Source: Rhodoplanes serenus (GTDB taxonomy: Bacteria; Pseudomonadota; Alphaproteobacteria; Rhizobiales; Xanthobacteraceae). Taken from it: a stretch of DNA of 64,000 nt. The stretch lies in contig WNKV01000009.1 of the NCBI GenBank assembly GCA_009720755.1, positions 1 to 64,000 of the forward strand. Direction: 5' to 3'. The position numbers and the translations under genes were made by a program. This document shows positions 53,372 through 62,065 of this stretch, piece after piece (within the stretch, counting starts at the first letter, position 1; each line of letters starts with the position of its first letter). A model generated the notes under the pieces. That model was not told the DNA's origin, made no database searches, and saw only the letters and a list, made by a program, of their open reading frames with translations.

Positions 53372-55021
53372 ATGAACGCGCCCGCCAACGTCATCCCGCC
53401 CTTCAAGTACACGCCGCTGTTTCCGACCGGGCAGGACGCCACGCCCTACCGCAAGATCACGGCCGAGGGGGTGCGGGTCGAGAAGGCGCTGGGCGGCGAC
53501 GTCCTGGTGGTCGACCCGAGCGCCCTGAAGGCGCTGGCCGAGGCCGCCTATGTCGACATCAGCCACCTGCTGCGCCCGGCGCATCTCAAGCAGCTCCGCG
53601 CCATCGTGGACGACCCCGAGGCGTCCGCCAACGACCGCTTCGTCGCCTACGACTTCCTCAAGAACGCCAACATTGCGGCGGGCGGCGTGCTGCCCATGTG
53701 CCAGGACACCGGCACCATCATCATCTCGGGCAAGAAGGGCCGCCGGGTGTGGACCGAGGGCGACGACGAGGCGGCGCTCGCCGAGGGCGCCCGCGACGCC
53801 TACCTGAAGAAGAACCTCCGCTACTCGCAGCTCGCGCCGCTGTCGATGTTCGAGGAGACCAACACCAAGAACAACCTGCCGGCCCAGATCGAGATCGCCG
53901 CCGACACCCACGGCGATGCGCTCGCCTACAAGTTCCTGTTCATCGCCAAGGGCGGCGGCTCGGCCAACAAGTCGTTCCTCTACCAGGCGACCCCGTCGAT
54001 CCTCACCCACGACCGGATGGTCGCCTTCCTCAAGGACAAGATCCTGTCGCTCGGCACCGCGGCGTGCCCGCCCTATCACCTCGCCATCGTGATCGGTGGC
54101 ACCTCGGCCGAGCTGACCATGAAGACCGTCAAGCTCGCCTCGGTGAAGTATCTCGACGGCCTGCCGACCGAGGGCTCGGCCGACGGCCACGCCTTCCGGG
54201 ATCTGAACATGGAGGCCGAGATCCACAAGCTGACGCAGTCGCTCGGCGTTGGCGCCCAGTTCGGCGGCAAGTATTTCTGCCACGACGTGCGGGTGATCCG
54301 GCTGCCGCGCCACGGCGCCTCGCTGCCGATCGGCATTGGCGTGTCGTGCTCGGCGGATCGCCAGGCGGTCGGCAAGATCACGCCGGATGGCGTGTTCCTG
54401 GAGGAGCTGGAGCACAACCCGGCCCAGTATCTGCCGGAGATCGACCTGCACAAGCTCGGCGGCAAGGTCGTGCATATCGACTTGAGGAAGCCGATGACGG
54501 AGATCCTCGCCGAGCTGACCCGGCATCCGATCAAGACGCTGTGCAAGCTGTCGGGCCCGATGATCGTCGCCCGCGATCTCGCCCACGCCAAGCTGCGCGA
54601 GCGGCTGGAGAGCGGGCAGGGGCTACCCGACTACGTGAAGAACCATCCGATCTACTACGCCGGCCCCGCCAAGACGCCGGAGGGCTATGCGTCGGGCGCC
54701 TTCGGTCCCACCACGGCGGGCCGCATGGACTCCTATGTGGCGGACTTCCAGGCGGCCGGCGGCTCGCTGATCACCGTCGCCAAGGGCAACCGCTCGCCGG
54801 TGGTGCGCGAGGCGTGCCAGAAATACGGCGGCTTCTATCTCGCCTCGATCGGCGGCGCCGCCGCGAACCTCGCCGAGCACTGCATCAAGAAGGTTGAGGT
54901 GCTGGAGTATCCCGAGCTCGGCATGGAGGCGATCTGGCGCATCGAGGTCGAGGACTTCCCGGCCTTCATCGTCGTCGACGACAAAGGCAACGACTTCTTC
55001 AAGGAGCTGAATCTGGGGTGA
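53372..55021 (+). CDS. fumA: Fumarate hydratase, class I
   Basis: A 549-residue oxygen-sensitive iron-sulfur fumarase interconverting fumarate and malate. The three [4Fe-4S] cysteines are Cys110 ([13 protein letters not shown]), Cys232 ([17 protein letters not shown]) and Cys326 ([11 protein letters not shown]), spaced as in characterised class I enzymes. The C-terminal beta domain has [52 protein letters not shown] and [28 protein letters not shown]. Complete, single-chain (alpha-beta fused) form. It has its own promoter after the hairpin mosaic. Confidence 0.96.
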   Translation: MNAPANVIPPFKYTPLFPTGQDATPYRKITAEGVRVEKALGGDVLVVDPSALKALAEAAYVDISHLLRPAHLKQLRAIVDDPEASANDRFVAYDFLKNANIAAGGVLPMCQDTGTIIISGKKGRRVWTEGDDEAALAEGARDAYLKKNLRYSQLAPLSMFEETNTKNNLPAQIEIAADTHGDALAYKFLFIAKGGGSANKSFLYQATPSILTHDRMVAFLKDKILSLGTAACPPYHLAIVIGGTSAELTMKTVKLASVKYLDGLPTEGSADGHAFRDLNMEAEIHKLTQSLGVGAQFGGKYFCHDVRVIRLPRHGASLPIGIGVSCSADRQAVGKITPDGVFLEELEHNPAQYLPEIDLHKLGGKVVHIDLRKPMTEILAELTRHPIKTLCKLSGPMIVARDLAHAKLRERLESGQGLPDYVKNHPIYYAGPAKTPEGYASGAFGPTTAGRMDSYVADFQAAGGSLITVAKGNRSPVVREACQKYGGFYLASIGGAAANLAEHCIKKVEVLEYPELGMEAIWRIEVEDFPAFIVVDDKGNDFFKELNLG

Positions 55022-55165
55022 CGGGCGGGCGCCGTCAGCGCGCCCGGCGATCGGCCTCTCGGACGGCGACGGGCGATCCGGCGCGGTGACGCATCGCGGC
55101 CGGGTCGCCTGCTCGCGAGCCATCTGCTCGCGTATGATCAGCTCGCGGCGTGGCCGGCGCTCGGC

Positions 55166-55990
55166 TCACGGCTTGAAGTCGAGCGGAAGCGGCGGCTCCT
55201 CCCGCATCAGCGTGATGGTGACGCGGCGGTTGGCGGCGATATAAGGGTCGTCCGGAAAGAGGGGCAGGATGTCGGCCCGTCCGGTCACGCCGTAGAACTG
55301 GCTGGTCGGCACACCTTCTTCCTCCAGGATGCGGCGCACCACATTGGCGCGCTCCGCCGACAGCTCCCAGGGTCCGAAGCCCGGGCGCGATGCCGTCTTG
55401 GTGGCCGAGGTGTGACCCGTGATGGTGAGGCGGAACGGCGCCGCCTTGATCGGCCCGCTGAGCTTCTCGATCAGCCGGCGGGTGCGCTCGTAGGGCTCGC
55501 GTGACCCTTCCGGGAACATCGAGCGGCCGTCCTGGTCGACGATCTCGATGTTCAGCCCCTCGCGGGTCTCCTCGATCATGATGTGCCTGCTGATCTCGGT
55601 CAGCTCCGGCATGTCCTGGAGGGCCTGCCGCAGGGTGGCGCTCGCCAGCGCGAACGCCTTGTCCTCCTTCAGCCGTGCGCCGGCGGCCCGGTTGCGATCG
55701 TGCTGGTCGGGGGTCGGGTTGGCGGACGCCTCCTCGGGCGGAATGTGGGCGGCGTTCTTCAGCCGCGGCCGGGTCGGCAGGCCGGCTGCTTCGATGATGC
55801 CGGAATAGCGGACGATGTGCTGAACTCCGAAGGCGTCGCGCATCGAGCCCGCGACGGCTTGCAGCTTCTGCTGATCCTGGGTGGACGACGCGGCGAGCAT
55901 CACGAAGAACGCGACGAGCAGAGCCATCAGGTCGGCGAAGGTGACGAACCACCCGTGCCCCCCATGGTTCCCGGACTTCCGTCGTGCCAT
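55166..55990 (-). CDS. MotB-like proton-channel / OmpA-domain protein
   Basis: A 274-residue protein. The single N-terminal helix GWFVTFADLMALLVAFFVMLAASS carries the proton-binding Asp20 in the FADLM motif of MotB. A helical linker is followed by a C-terminal OmpA-like peptidoglycan-binding domain (FRLTITGHTSATKTASRPGFGPWELSAERANVVRRILEEEGVPTSQFYGVTGRADILPLFPDDPYIAANRRVTITLMREE). It would anchor a stator to the cell wall. No motA or flagellar gene is nearby, so it may be a second stator gene or serve a non-flagellar energy-coupled machine. ATG 55990 has GGGAG upstream. Confidence 0.88.
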   Translation of the reverse strand: MARRKSGNHGGHGWFVTFADLMALLVAFFVMLAASSTQDQQKLQAVAGSMRDAFGVQHIVRYSGIIEAAGLPTRPRLKNAAHIPPEEASANPTPDQHDRNRAAGARLKEDKAFALASATLRQALQDMPELTEISRHIMIEETREGLNIEIVDQDGRSMFPEGSREPYERTRRLIEKLSGPIKAAPFRLTITGHTSATKTASRPGFGPWELSAERANVVRRILEEEGVPTSQFYGVTGRADILPLFPDDPYIAANRRVTITLMREEPPLPLDFKP

Positions 55991-56396
55991 GGCCACATCT
56001 CCCTCGTCCGCACGCCGGAGCGGCCCGGTGCGGCAGCCTCAGGTGTTTTCGGGAGATCTCGTCGCGATCCCGAAAACCTCTCACCGAACATCCCTGTTCG
56101 GTGACGGGATTTCGGCAGTCGGACTGCGATGTCGGGCTCGACGAGCCGGACGCCGTATCGCCGCAGGGGGCTGCGTGCCGCGCAAACCCTGCGGTCCCGT
56201 TCACGTCCTCACCCATACCGTCCGGGCTGTCCTAATCGGGTTACCTGCGGCGGCCGATGGGCCGACATTCATGTTGTATGTAAAGAGCAGGTAAAGATCG
56301 ATGCGTCGGGACCGACGGGGGAGCGATGGCGTCGATCGGGCTCGCGCCTGGGGTGCGACGCTTGCGCCATCGGTCCGCGAAGGACGGCGGGACGGC
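55991..56396. other. Intergenic region with two consecutive hairpins
   Basis: This 406-base region lies upstream of the MotB-like gene and downstream of the DUF3616 gene. It contains two perfect 10-bp inverted repeats (56045-56104) and otherwise no recognisable gene. Confidence 0.4.
56045..56104. repeat. Two tandem hairpins
   Basis: GTTTTCGGGA/TCCCGAAAAC (56045-56054 and 56068-56077, 13-base loop) is followed at once by TCACCGAACA/TGTTCGGTGA (56081-56090 and 56095-56104, 4-base loop). Possibly a REP-like element or processed end of the DUF3616 transcript. Confidence 0.6.
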
Positions 56397-57461
56397 TCAC
56401 CGCCCAATCCGATACTCGGTTGGAAAACCGTTCTCGGCGCCGTCATACATGATCAGCACGCGCAGCGGCTCGCCCGGCCTGTCACGCAGCACCAGCACGG
56501 TCTCGGCCTTGGCGCCCTCGGGCAGTCCGGTCGGCGGTGCCAGCGGGCCGAGCGGGCGCAGCGCGCCGGTGCGAGGCCGCCACAGGTAGAGGGCGGGCGC
56601 CACCGGCTGATCGTTGACCGGCCCGGTCAGCACGAGAATGCCGCCGCGCACCGCGGCGAGATCGCGGATGCCGGTCGCCGTGCCGAGCGCCAGGCGTGTC
56701 ACCGTCGGATGCAGGGGCTTTCGCGCCGTGAACACCGCGTCGGCATCGACGCTGAGGACGAAGCCGTCGCCCGCGACCGACGGCCCGCGGAAGCCAAGAT
56801 GCATGCGTCCGCCGGCGACCGCCACGCCCTCGATGTTGACGCCGTTGGCGGCGAGCGGCTTGCCGTAGAAATCGCCGAGCCCCGTCGCCTCGCGGATCGC
56901 GTCGCCGAGCCGGGTCGACGCCGCGACGCCGGCAGGCTCGTCCGCGGAGGGCGGCACCATCGGCCGGCCGCGGCGGTCGGCGGCGACGCGCAGCACCACG
57001 AAGCGGGAGTCGCCGGCCTCGTCGCCGTGCCGGGTGCGGCCGTGCGAGCCGATCACCCAGAAATAACCGTCCGCGAAGGCGGCCCCCTCGGCGTCGGGGT
57101 CGCCCCGCTGGTCCTGGCCGGTGAGGCGGATCACCGCGCCGGGCCGCAGCGTGCGCCCGTCGATGCGGAAGAGCTGGGCGTACTTCTTCTCGTCGTTGAC
57201 GATCAGGCACACGGCCGAGCGCAGCGGCGGCGGCGCGCAGGCGGCACCCGACAGGTTCATGCGGGCGCGATTGCGGGGCTGCTCGTCGTCGGCCGCCTTG
57301 GCGAAGTCGCCATCGACCAACCAGCGGGTGGGGCTCGGCACGAGCGGCCGCAGGGCTGTTTCGGCGGAAGCCGGTGCGGCAGCGACCAGAAAGCCGGCAA
57401 GTCCGGCAGCGGCCACCATCCGCAGTCGACGGAAAAACGAATGTCTAATCGCGGTCGGCAT
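56397..57461 (-). CDS. Secreted DUF3616-domain protein
   Basis: A 354-residue exported protein. Signal peptide about 1-34 (MVAAAGLAGFLVAAAPASAE), then a DUF3616 beta-propeller-like domain: LSGAACAPPPLRSAVCLIVNDEKKYAQLFRIDGRTLRPGAVIRL, DPDAEGAAFADGYFWVIGSHGRTR, NIEGVAVAGGRMHLGFRGP, LGTATGIRDLAAVRGGILVLTGPV and VLVLRDRPGEPLRVLIMYDG. The repeating EG(A/V)A/RDLA strands suggest a six-bladed propeller. No activity is known. GGAGACC precedes the ATG at 57461. Divergent from the TctC-type gene. Confidence 0.88.
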   Translation of the reverse strand: MPTAIRHSFFRRLRMVAAAGLAGFLVAAAPASAETALRPLVPSPTRWLVDGDFAKAADDEQPRNRARMNLSGAACAPPPLRSAVCLIVNDEKKYAQLFRIDGRTLRPGAVIRLTGQDQRGDPDAEGAAFADGYFWVIGSHGRTRHGDEAGDSRFVVLRVAADRRGRPMVPPSADEPAGVAASTRLGDAIREATGLGDFYGKPLAANGVNIEGVAVAGGRMHLGFRGPSVAGDGFVLSVDADAVFTARKPLHPTVTRLALGTATGIRDLAAVRGGILVLTGPVNDQPVAPALYLWRPRTGALRPLGPLAPPTGLPEGAKAETVLVLRDRPGEPLRVLIMYDGAENGFPTEYRIGR

Positions 57462-57671
57462 CGTGGGTCTCCGGCACCGAGGTTCCGTCACGGCGGTCCC
57501 GAATGCAATCCTGGCCGCCTGCATCGGTCTCGTCTGCGCCAGGCCGCCACACCGGGAGGGATGGTCAGCCTCCACGAAAGGCGCTTTGATGCGGATCTCG
57601 CCGGGCGCGGCGGAACCGCTCCGGTGGGAGTTCGCGTTCTGTCGAAGACCCGCTCCAGCCAAGGACCCGCG

Positions 57672-58685
57672 ATGCCGACCCGTTCGTCGACCCGCCGTCG
57701 CCTGCTCGTCCGTGCCCTGCTGTCGCTCGCCGCAGCCCTGCCGCTCGTCGCCGCCCTGCCGGTCTCGGCCACCCGTGCCGAGGACCCGTGGCCGACTCGC
57801 CCGGTCACCATGATCGTGCCGTTCGCGGCGGGCGGCTCCACCGATGTGATCGGACGCATCGTCGCCGAGGGTCTGCGGGTCGAGCTGGGACAGCCGGTGC
57901 TGGTGGACAATCGCGGTGGTGCCGGCGGCACCATCGGCACGGCCGCGATCGTGAAGGCTGTGCCCGACGGCTACACCATCGGCATGGGCACCGCCTCGAC
58001 GCTCGCCATCAATCCCGCCGCCTACAAGTCGCTCGGCTACGACGTGCTCACCGGCCTCGTGCCGGTCACCAACATCGGCGCGGTGCCCAACATCATGTCG
58101 ATCAATGCCGACGTTCCGGCGGCCGACATGGCGGCGTTCATCTGGCTGGCGAAGGCGCAGGCCGGTAAGATGTCCTATGCGTCGGCCGGCATCGGCTCGG
58201 TCAGCCATCTGATGGGCGAGCAGTTCAAGCTGGCGACCGGGGTCGACATCGTCCATGTGCCCTATCGCGGCATCGGCCCGGCCCTCAACGACGCGGTTGC
58301 CGGGCAGGTCCAGGTGCTGTTCGACAACCTGCCTTCGACGCTGCCGATGGTACAGGCCGGGAAGCTCAAGGCGCTCGCCGTGTCGGGGCCCAATCGCGTG
58401 CCGGCGCTGCCCGACGTGCCGACCTTCACCGAGCTCGGCCTCGACGATCTCGGCTGGATGGCGTTCTTCGGCCTCGTGGTGCCGGAGAAGACGCCGCCCG
58501 CCGTCGTGGCCAGGCTGCATGCCGCCGCCGTCAAGGCGCTCGCCCAGGACGAGGTGAAGAGCCGGCTCACGGCCCAGCAGGCCGTGGTGATCGGTAATCG
58601 GCCGGAGGAGTTCGCGGCCGAGATCCGGCGCGATCTCGAGCGCATGCGCCGGGCCGTCACCGCCGCCAAGATCGAGCTGAACTGA
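57672..58685 (+). CDS. TctC/Bug-family periplasmic binding protein
   Basis: A 337-residue extracytoplasmic solute receptor of the tripartite tricarboxylate transporter family. The signal peptide ends near residue 36 (SATRAED). The binding-protein core is WPTRPVTMIVPFAAGGSTDVIGRIVAEGLRVELGQPVLVDNRGGAGGTIGTAAIVKAVPDGYTIGMGT, SYASAGIGSVSHLMGEQFKLATGVDIVHVPYRGIGPALNDAVAGQVQVLFDNLPS. It probably binds a carboxylate. No TctA/TctB membrane genes are nearby, so it is an orphan, as is common for Bug proteins. Confidence 0.92.
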   Translation: MPTRSSTRRRLLVRALLSLAAALPLVAALPVSATRAEDPWPTRPVTMIVPFAAGGSTDVIGRIVAEGLRVELGQPVLVDNRGGAGGTIGTAAIVKAVPDGYTIGMGTASTLAINPAAYKSLGYDVLTGLVPVTNIGAVPNIMSINADVPAADMAAFIWLAKAQAGKMSYASAGIGSVSHLMGEQFKLATGVDIVHVPYRGIGPALNDAVAGQVQVLFDNLPSTLPMVQAGKLKALAVSGPNRVPALPDVPTFTELGLDDLGWMAFFGLVVPEKTPPAVVARLHAAAVKALAQDEVKSRLTAQQAVVIGNRPEEFAAEIRRDLERMRRAVTAAKIELN

Positions 58686-58700
58686 TCAGACGAACGCCTC

Positions 58701-59174
58701 TCAGGCGCCGCGGCGGCGCGCCACCAGATAGTCGAGCGACACGGTGCCGGCGCCGTGCTTGATCAGCAACAGCAGACACACCGCCCAGGTGCCGTGGGTC
58801 GGCCAGGCGTCGGGATAGACCAGGATCTCGATCACCAGCGTCATCGCCAGGAGCGCGAGCGACGACAGCCGCGTCGCGAGACCGAGCACCAGCAGCACCG
58901 GGAAGAGGTGCTCCGCAATCGTCGCGGCGGTCGCGGCGAGCGCCGGGTCGACCAGCGGCAGCCGGTACTCGTCGCGGAACAGGTCGACCGCGGTCTCCGA
59001 CACCCGCCAGCCGTCGAGCTTGGTCTGGCCCGAGCGCCAGAACACCCCGGCGATCGACAGCCGCGCCAGAAGGGCGAGCGGTCCGTATGGAAAGCGCTCG
59101 AGGATCGACGTGGCCGTGGCGAGAAAACTGGGCTGGCGATCCGGCGTGGCCGGGGGAAGCACGGTGTCGGTCAT
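58701..59174 (-). CDS. DoxX-family membrane protein (bufferin operon, BufD-type)
   Basis: A 157-residue inner-membrane protein with four helices of the DoxX family (LALLARLSIAGVFWRSGQTKLDGWRVSETAVDLFRDEYRLPLVDPALAATAATIAEHLFPVLLVLGLATRLSSLALLAMTLVIEILVYPDAWPTHGTWAVCLLLLIKHG). It is the last gene of a four-gene operon with DUF2282, DUF692 and DUF2063 genes; DoxX genes hold this place in bufferin (gig) operons, where they are required for metal tolerance in a role still unclear. Its start overlaps the preceding stop (ATGA). Confidence 0.9.
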   Translation of the reverse strand: MTDTVLPPATPDRQPSFLATATSILERFPYGPLALLARLSIAGVFWRSGQTKLDGWRVSETAVDLFRDEYRLPLVDPALAATAATIAEHLFPVLLVLGLATRLSSLALLAMTLVIEILVYPDAWPTHGTWAVCLLLLIKHGAGTVSLDYLVARRRGA

Positions 59175-59962
59175 GGCTGGGGCTCCGGATCGAACGCGAT
59201 GGTGGTTGCGACGCCGGTCCCGACCACGACGGCGAGCGCCGCCGTGAGGTCGAAGCCGGGCGTCGCGCCGCTGGCGGTCGTGGCGGCCTCGGCGAGGGTG
59301 TCGCCCGCCGTGAGGGCGGCGAGCAGAACGGCGGTGCCGGGCGGCAGCCGATGCACCACGACCGTGAGGGCCGGGCGCAGCACCAGGGCATCCTCGGGAA
59401 CGCCGAAGTCGACCGGGCCGAGCGGCGCTTCGTCGCTGTTCATCGCCCAGACGGTGACGATCGGCCAGGACGAGCGCACCACCACGGCGGAGGGATGCAG
59501 GGCGATCCGCGCGGCGCCGAGCCGGGCCGGGTCGAGCGCCGCAAACGCGGCCGGGTCGAGCGGCGTCGCGTCGGCGGCGTGGTAGGCCACCGTGCGGGCC
59601 GTCTCCAGCCGCGCCACGTCGGCGAGCCACGGCATCTCGGCGGCCGGCGGAAAGCCGGCGACGAAGTCCGGAAAGGCATCGCCATAAATCGCCAGGATCG
59701 GCGAGCGGGGCGGATGGGCGCGCACGAAGGTCCGGGCCATGGCGTCGAAGAAGTCGTCGCCGACGATCCGCTCGATCGCCGGGAAGCGGGCCCGCACCGC
59801 CTCGATCAGCCCGACCGTGACGTTGTTGCGATAGACCGCGAAGCGGCGCACCGGATGCCGCGTCGTGTGCGAGGTGACGTCGGCCGGCAGAGGGTGGTCG
59901 GGATCGAGCAGCGCCGGCGCGAAATCGTCCTGCGGAGTCGTGAGAAGCGGAGGCGCCGTCAT
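59171..59962 (-). CDS. DUF2063 protein (bufferin maturation partner, BufC-type)
   Basis: A 263-residue protein with the DUF2063 N-terminal domain (LLTTPQDDFAPALLDPDHPLPADVTSHTTRHPVRRFAVYRNNVTVGLIEAVRARFPAIERIVGDDFFDAMARTFVRAHPPRSPILAIYGDAFPDFVAGFPPAAEMPWLADVARLETA), which in MbnC/BufC-type proteins docks the precursor and the DUF692 enzyme together. The C-terminal half is a variable beta-rich domain. It overlaps the DoxX start, and its upstream neighbour's stop overlaps a GTG (59974) that is an alternative start. Role by homology: partner for oxazolone/thioamide-forming or cysteine-modifying maturation. Confidence 0.88.
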   Translation of the reverse strand: MTAPPLLTTPQDDFAPALLDPDHPLPADVTSHTTRHPVRRFAVYRNNVTVGLIEAVRARFPAIERIVGDDFFDAMARTFVRAHPPRSPILAIYGDAFPDFVAGFPPAAEMPWLADVARLETARTVAYHAADATPLDPAAFAALDPARLGAARIALHPSAVVVRSSWPIVTVWAMNSDEAPLGPVDFGVPEDALVLRPALTVVVHRLPPGTAVLLAALTAGDTLAEAATTASGATPGFDLTAALAVVVGTGVATTIAFDPEPQP

Positions 59963-59970
59963 GACGGTGC

Positions 59971-60840
59971 TCACGCGGCGACCGGATGCAGGACCGCAGC
60001 GCCGCCGGCGCGGAGGATGGCGCGGGCGCGCGCCGCCTCGGCGGCCAGCACCGGCCAGGCCGGCACGTCGTTGTCCCACTCGATCAGGGTCGGCAGCGGC
60101 CCGGTGCGGACGATGGTCTCGGCATAGAGCGTCCACACCGGATCGGCCACCGGGGTGCCGTGCGCGTCGATCAGCAGCGGGGCGCCGGTGTCGTCGGTGG
60201 TCTCGGCATGGCCGCCCAGATGGATCTCCTTCACGCGGGCGAGCGGGAAGGCGGCCAGATAGGCGCGCGGGTCGGTGCCGTGATTGAGGGCCGAGACGAA
60301 CACGTTGTTGACGTCGAGCAGCAGGCCGCAGCCGGTGCGCCGCGCCACCTCGGAGAGAAACTCGGTCTCCGGAATCGTGCTCGTCTCGAACAGCACGTAG
60401 GTGGACGGATTCTCCAGCAGCATCTCGCGGCCGAGCGCCGTCTGCACCGCATCGACGTGCTCGCAGACCCGCGCCAGCGTCGCCGCCGTGTAGGGCGCCG
60501 GCAGCAGGTCGTTGTAGTAGACGTCGCCGTGCGACGACCACGCGAGGTGCTCGGAGAAGCTCTGCGGCGGATGGCGATCGCACAAGGTCCGCAGCCGGGC
60601 GAGGTGATCGCGATCGAGCGGCCGTGACGCCCCGATCGACAGGCCCACGCCATGGATCGACAGCGCGAACCGCTCGCGCAGCATCCGCAGCATGGCATGC
60701 GGCGGTCCGCCGGCCCCCATGTAGTTCTCGGCGTGAATCTCGACGAAGCCGATCGGTGCGTCGCCGGCGAGAAGGTCGTCGAGATGCTGCGGCTTGAAGC
60801 CGACGCCGGCATCGTCCGGCAGGGTCGCAGGGAGGGTCAT
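59971..60840 (-). CDS. DUF692 multinuclear iron oxygenase (bufferin maturase, BufB-type)
   Basis: A 289-residue TIM-barrel enzyme of the DUF692 family, like MbnB, that uses two to three iron atoms to oxidise cysteines of a small precursor peptide. Metal-ligand motifs in order: EIHAENY (34-40), HGVGLSIG (63-70), SEHLAW (96-101), LLENPSTY (141-148), LLLDVNNV (173-180), [10 protein letters not shown] (204-213), DAHG (225-228) and IEWDND (253-258). All the usual positions are present. It lies 92 bases downstream of the DUF2282 peptide gene. GAGAG precedes the ATG. Confidence 0.93.
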   Translation of the reverse strand: MTLPATLPDDAGVGFKPQHLDDLLAGDAPIGFVEIHAENYMGAGGPPHAMLRMLRERFALSIHGVGLSIGASRPLDRDHLARLRTLCDRHPPQSFSEHLAWSSHGDVYYNDLLPAPYTAATLARVCEHVDAVQTALGREMLLENPSTYVLFETSTIPETEFLSEVARRTGCGLLLDVNNVFVSALNHGTDPRAYLAAFPLARVKEIHLGGHAETTDDTGAPLLIDAHGTPVADPVWTLYAETIVRTGPLPTLIEWDNDVPAWPVLAAEAARARAILRAGGAAVLHPVAA

Positions 60841-60932
60841 CGGGGTCTCTCGAAAGCCGGAGTGGCGCGGCGAAGGTTGGCGGATGCGGAGCGGGCGCGA
60901 CCGAAGCCTCGCCTGCTCCGCCGTCGTCGTGA

Positions 60933-61217
60933 TCAGGACGACTTCGCGGTCAGCGAGCCGTTGCCCTTCGGGGTCGTCATCGTGGTGCAGGTTCCCTTGG
61001 CGACGTACTTCCAGGCATTGCCCTGGTAGTCGGTCTTGGAAGTTCCGGCGCAGGTGGTGCCGGGGCCGGCCGCGCAGTCGTTCTGGCCCTTCAGGGCGAC
61101 GCCGTAGCACTTCTCCTTGTCGGAGCCCTGCGCGGCGGCCGGATTAGCCGTGAACGACAGGGCGGCGGCGAGCGACGTGGCGAGCACGGTGGCGGCGAGG
61201 GCGGTCTTGGTGGTCAT
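60933..61217 (-). CDS. Bufferin precursor, DUF2282 (BufA1/GigA-type)
   Basis: A 94-residue small secreted protein. Unlike most RiPP leaders it has an N-terminal signal peptide (1-29, [25 protein letters not shown]). The mature part carries four cysteines: Cys37 ([10 protein letters not shown]), Cys48 (QNDCAAG), Cys56 (TTCAGTS) and Cys77 (KGTCTTM), plus [15 protein letters not shown], the DUF2282 signature. In Caulobacter and Bordetella homologues, modified cysteines bind copper and give metal tolerance. It is first gene of the operon, with AGGAGA before the ATG and a sigma-factor-like promoter motif about 110 bases upstream. Confidence 0.92.
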   Translation of the reverse strand: MTTKTALAATVLATSLAAALSFTANPAAAQGSDKEKCYGVALKGQNDCAAGPGTTCAGTSKTDYQGNAWKYVAKGTCTTMTTPKGNGSLTAKSS

Positions 61218-61327
61218 CGCACAGTCTCCTGGTCTGGCCGTCGGCCCTGCGGGCCGGCACGGTCGGGGTCCGTCGCGGCACTCCGAGGCACCGCCGGCGG
61301 GCCGGGTCGGCCGCCGTACCTGCTTCT

Positions 61328-61352
61328 TTCGGGCGCGGAGGTGTGCCATTAC
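61328..61352 (-). promoter_or_regulatory. Putative ECF (SigF-type) promoter of the bufferin operon
   Basis: Read on the minus strand: GTAATG (61352-61347), 15 bases, CGAA (61331-61328), about 110 bases upstream of the DUF2282 start. The Caulobacter SigF-type consensus is GTAACC and CGAA with about 16 bases between. The same motif with the same spacing lies in front of the sigma factor gene. Confidence 0.6.
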
Positions 61353-61429
61353 GGCGCTCACGAGCATGTGTTTCGAAGCGCGCTGGCCTCACGTCGGCGT
61401 GTTGATCCGCATCATTCTCATCAGGGCGC

Positions 61430-61454
61430 GTAACAAACGTCGCCGGTGGCCGAA
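61430..61454 (+). promoter_or_regulatory. Putative ECF (SigF-type) autoregulatory promoter
   Basis: GTAACA (61430-61435), 15 bases, CGAA (61451-61454) on the plus strand directly before the sigma factor coding region. It mirrors the divergent motif at 61328-61352 (GTAATG-N15-CGAA). If it is functional, the GTG at 61446 cannot be the translation start. Confidence 0.6.
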
Positions 61455-61466
61455 GGACCGACCGAA

Positions 61467-62015
61467 GTGGCCAGGACCGAGAACGATTGGAGTGATTTGA
61501 TGCGGCTCGCGATCGCCGGCGATTCGGGGGCCTACGAGCGGTGCTTGCGCGACATGACGGCGGTCCTGCGCGTCGGTGTTCGTCGCGCGGTGACACGGGC
61601 GGGCCTCGCTGCCGGCGAGGCCGAGGACATCGTCCAGGAGATTCTGCTCGCCGTTCATCTCAAGCGGCACACCTGGGACACGACCCGGCCGATCGGTCCG
61701 TGGCTCCAGGCGGTCGCGCGTCACAAGACGATCGACGCCATCCGGCGGCGCGGCGGCCGGTCCGGGGTGCCGCTCGACGATGTGGTGGAGACTTTGCCGG
61801 CCCCGAGGGAGGAGCCGACGATCCGCGAGACCGAGCTTGTCCGTGCCCTCGACAGCCTGCCGCCCGGCGAGCGCGCCGCCGTGACGGCGATCGCGCTGGA
61901 CGGGGCCAGCTTCGCCGAAGCGGCCGTCCGGCTCGGCACCACCGAAGGAGCGCTCCGGGTCGCGCTGCATCGCGGGCTAGCGCGGCTCGCGCGGACCGCG
62001 CACGAGCGTACATGA
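61467..62015 (+). CDS. ECF RNA polymerase sigma factor (SigF-type, NrsF-linked)
   Basis: A roughly 182-residue ECF sigma factor. Region 2: DWSDLMRLAIAGDSGAYERCLRDMTAVLRVGVRRAVTRAGLAAGEAEDIVQEILLAVHLKRHTWDTTRPIGPWLQAVARHKTIDAIRRRG. Region 4: IRETELVRALDSLPPGERAAVTAIALDGASFAEAAVRLGTTEGALRVALHRGLARLA, with its helix-turn-helix at the end. Divergent from the bufferin operon and followed by a DUF1109 anti-sigma gene, the arrangement seen for Caulobacter sigF-nrsF. Start choice: GTG 61467 (AAGG upstream) gives the normal N-terminus; GTG 61446 overlaps a promoter-like motif; ATG 61500, preceded by GGAG, is also possible. Confidence 0.9.
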   Translation: MARTENDWSDLMRLAIAGDSGAYERCLRDMTAVLRVGVRRAVTRAGLAAGEAEDIVQEILLAVHLKRHTWDTTRPIGPWLQAVARHKTIDAIRRRGGRSGVPLDDVVETLPAPREEPTIRETELVRALDSLPPGERAAVTAIALDGASFAEAAVRLGTTEGALRVALHRGLARLARTAHERT

Positions 62016-62065
62016 GACACGAGCGCACATGAGACACGTCTCGAAACGAGAGCGGATGTGAGCCG

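Noticed and set aside
61446-61466. GTG 61446 as the sigma factor start
   Set aside because: It overlaps the GTAACA-N15-CGAA promoter-like motif; later starts have better ribosome-binding sites and match the usual ECF N-terminus.
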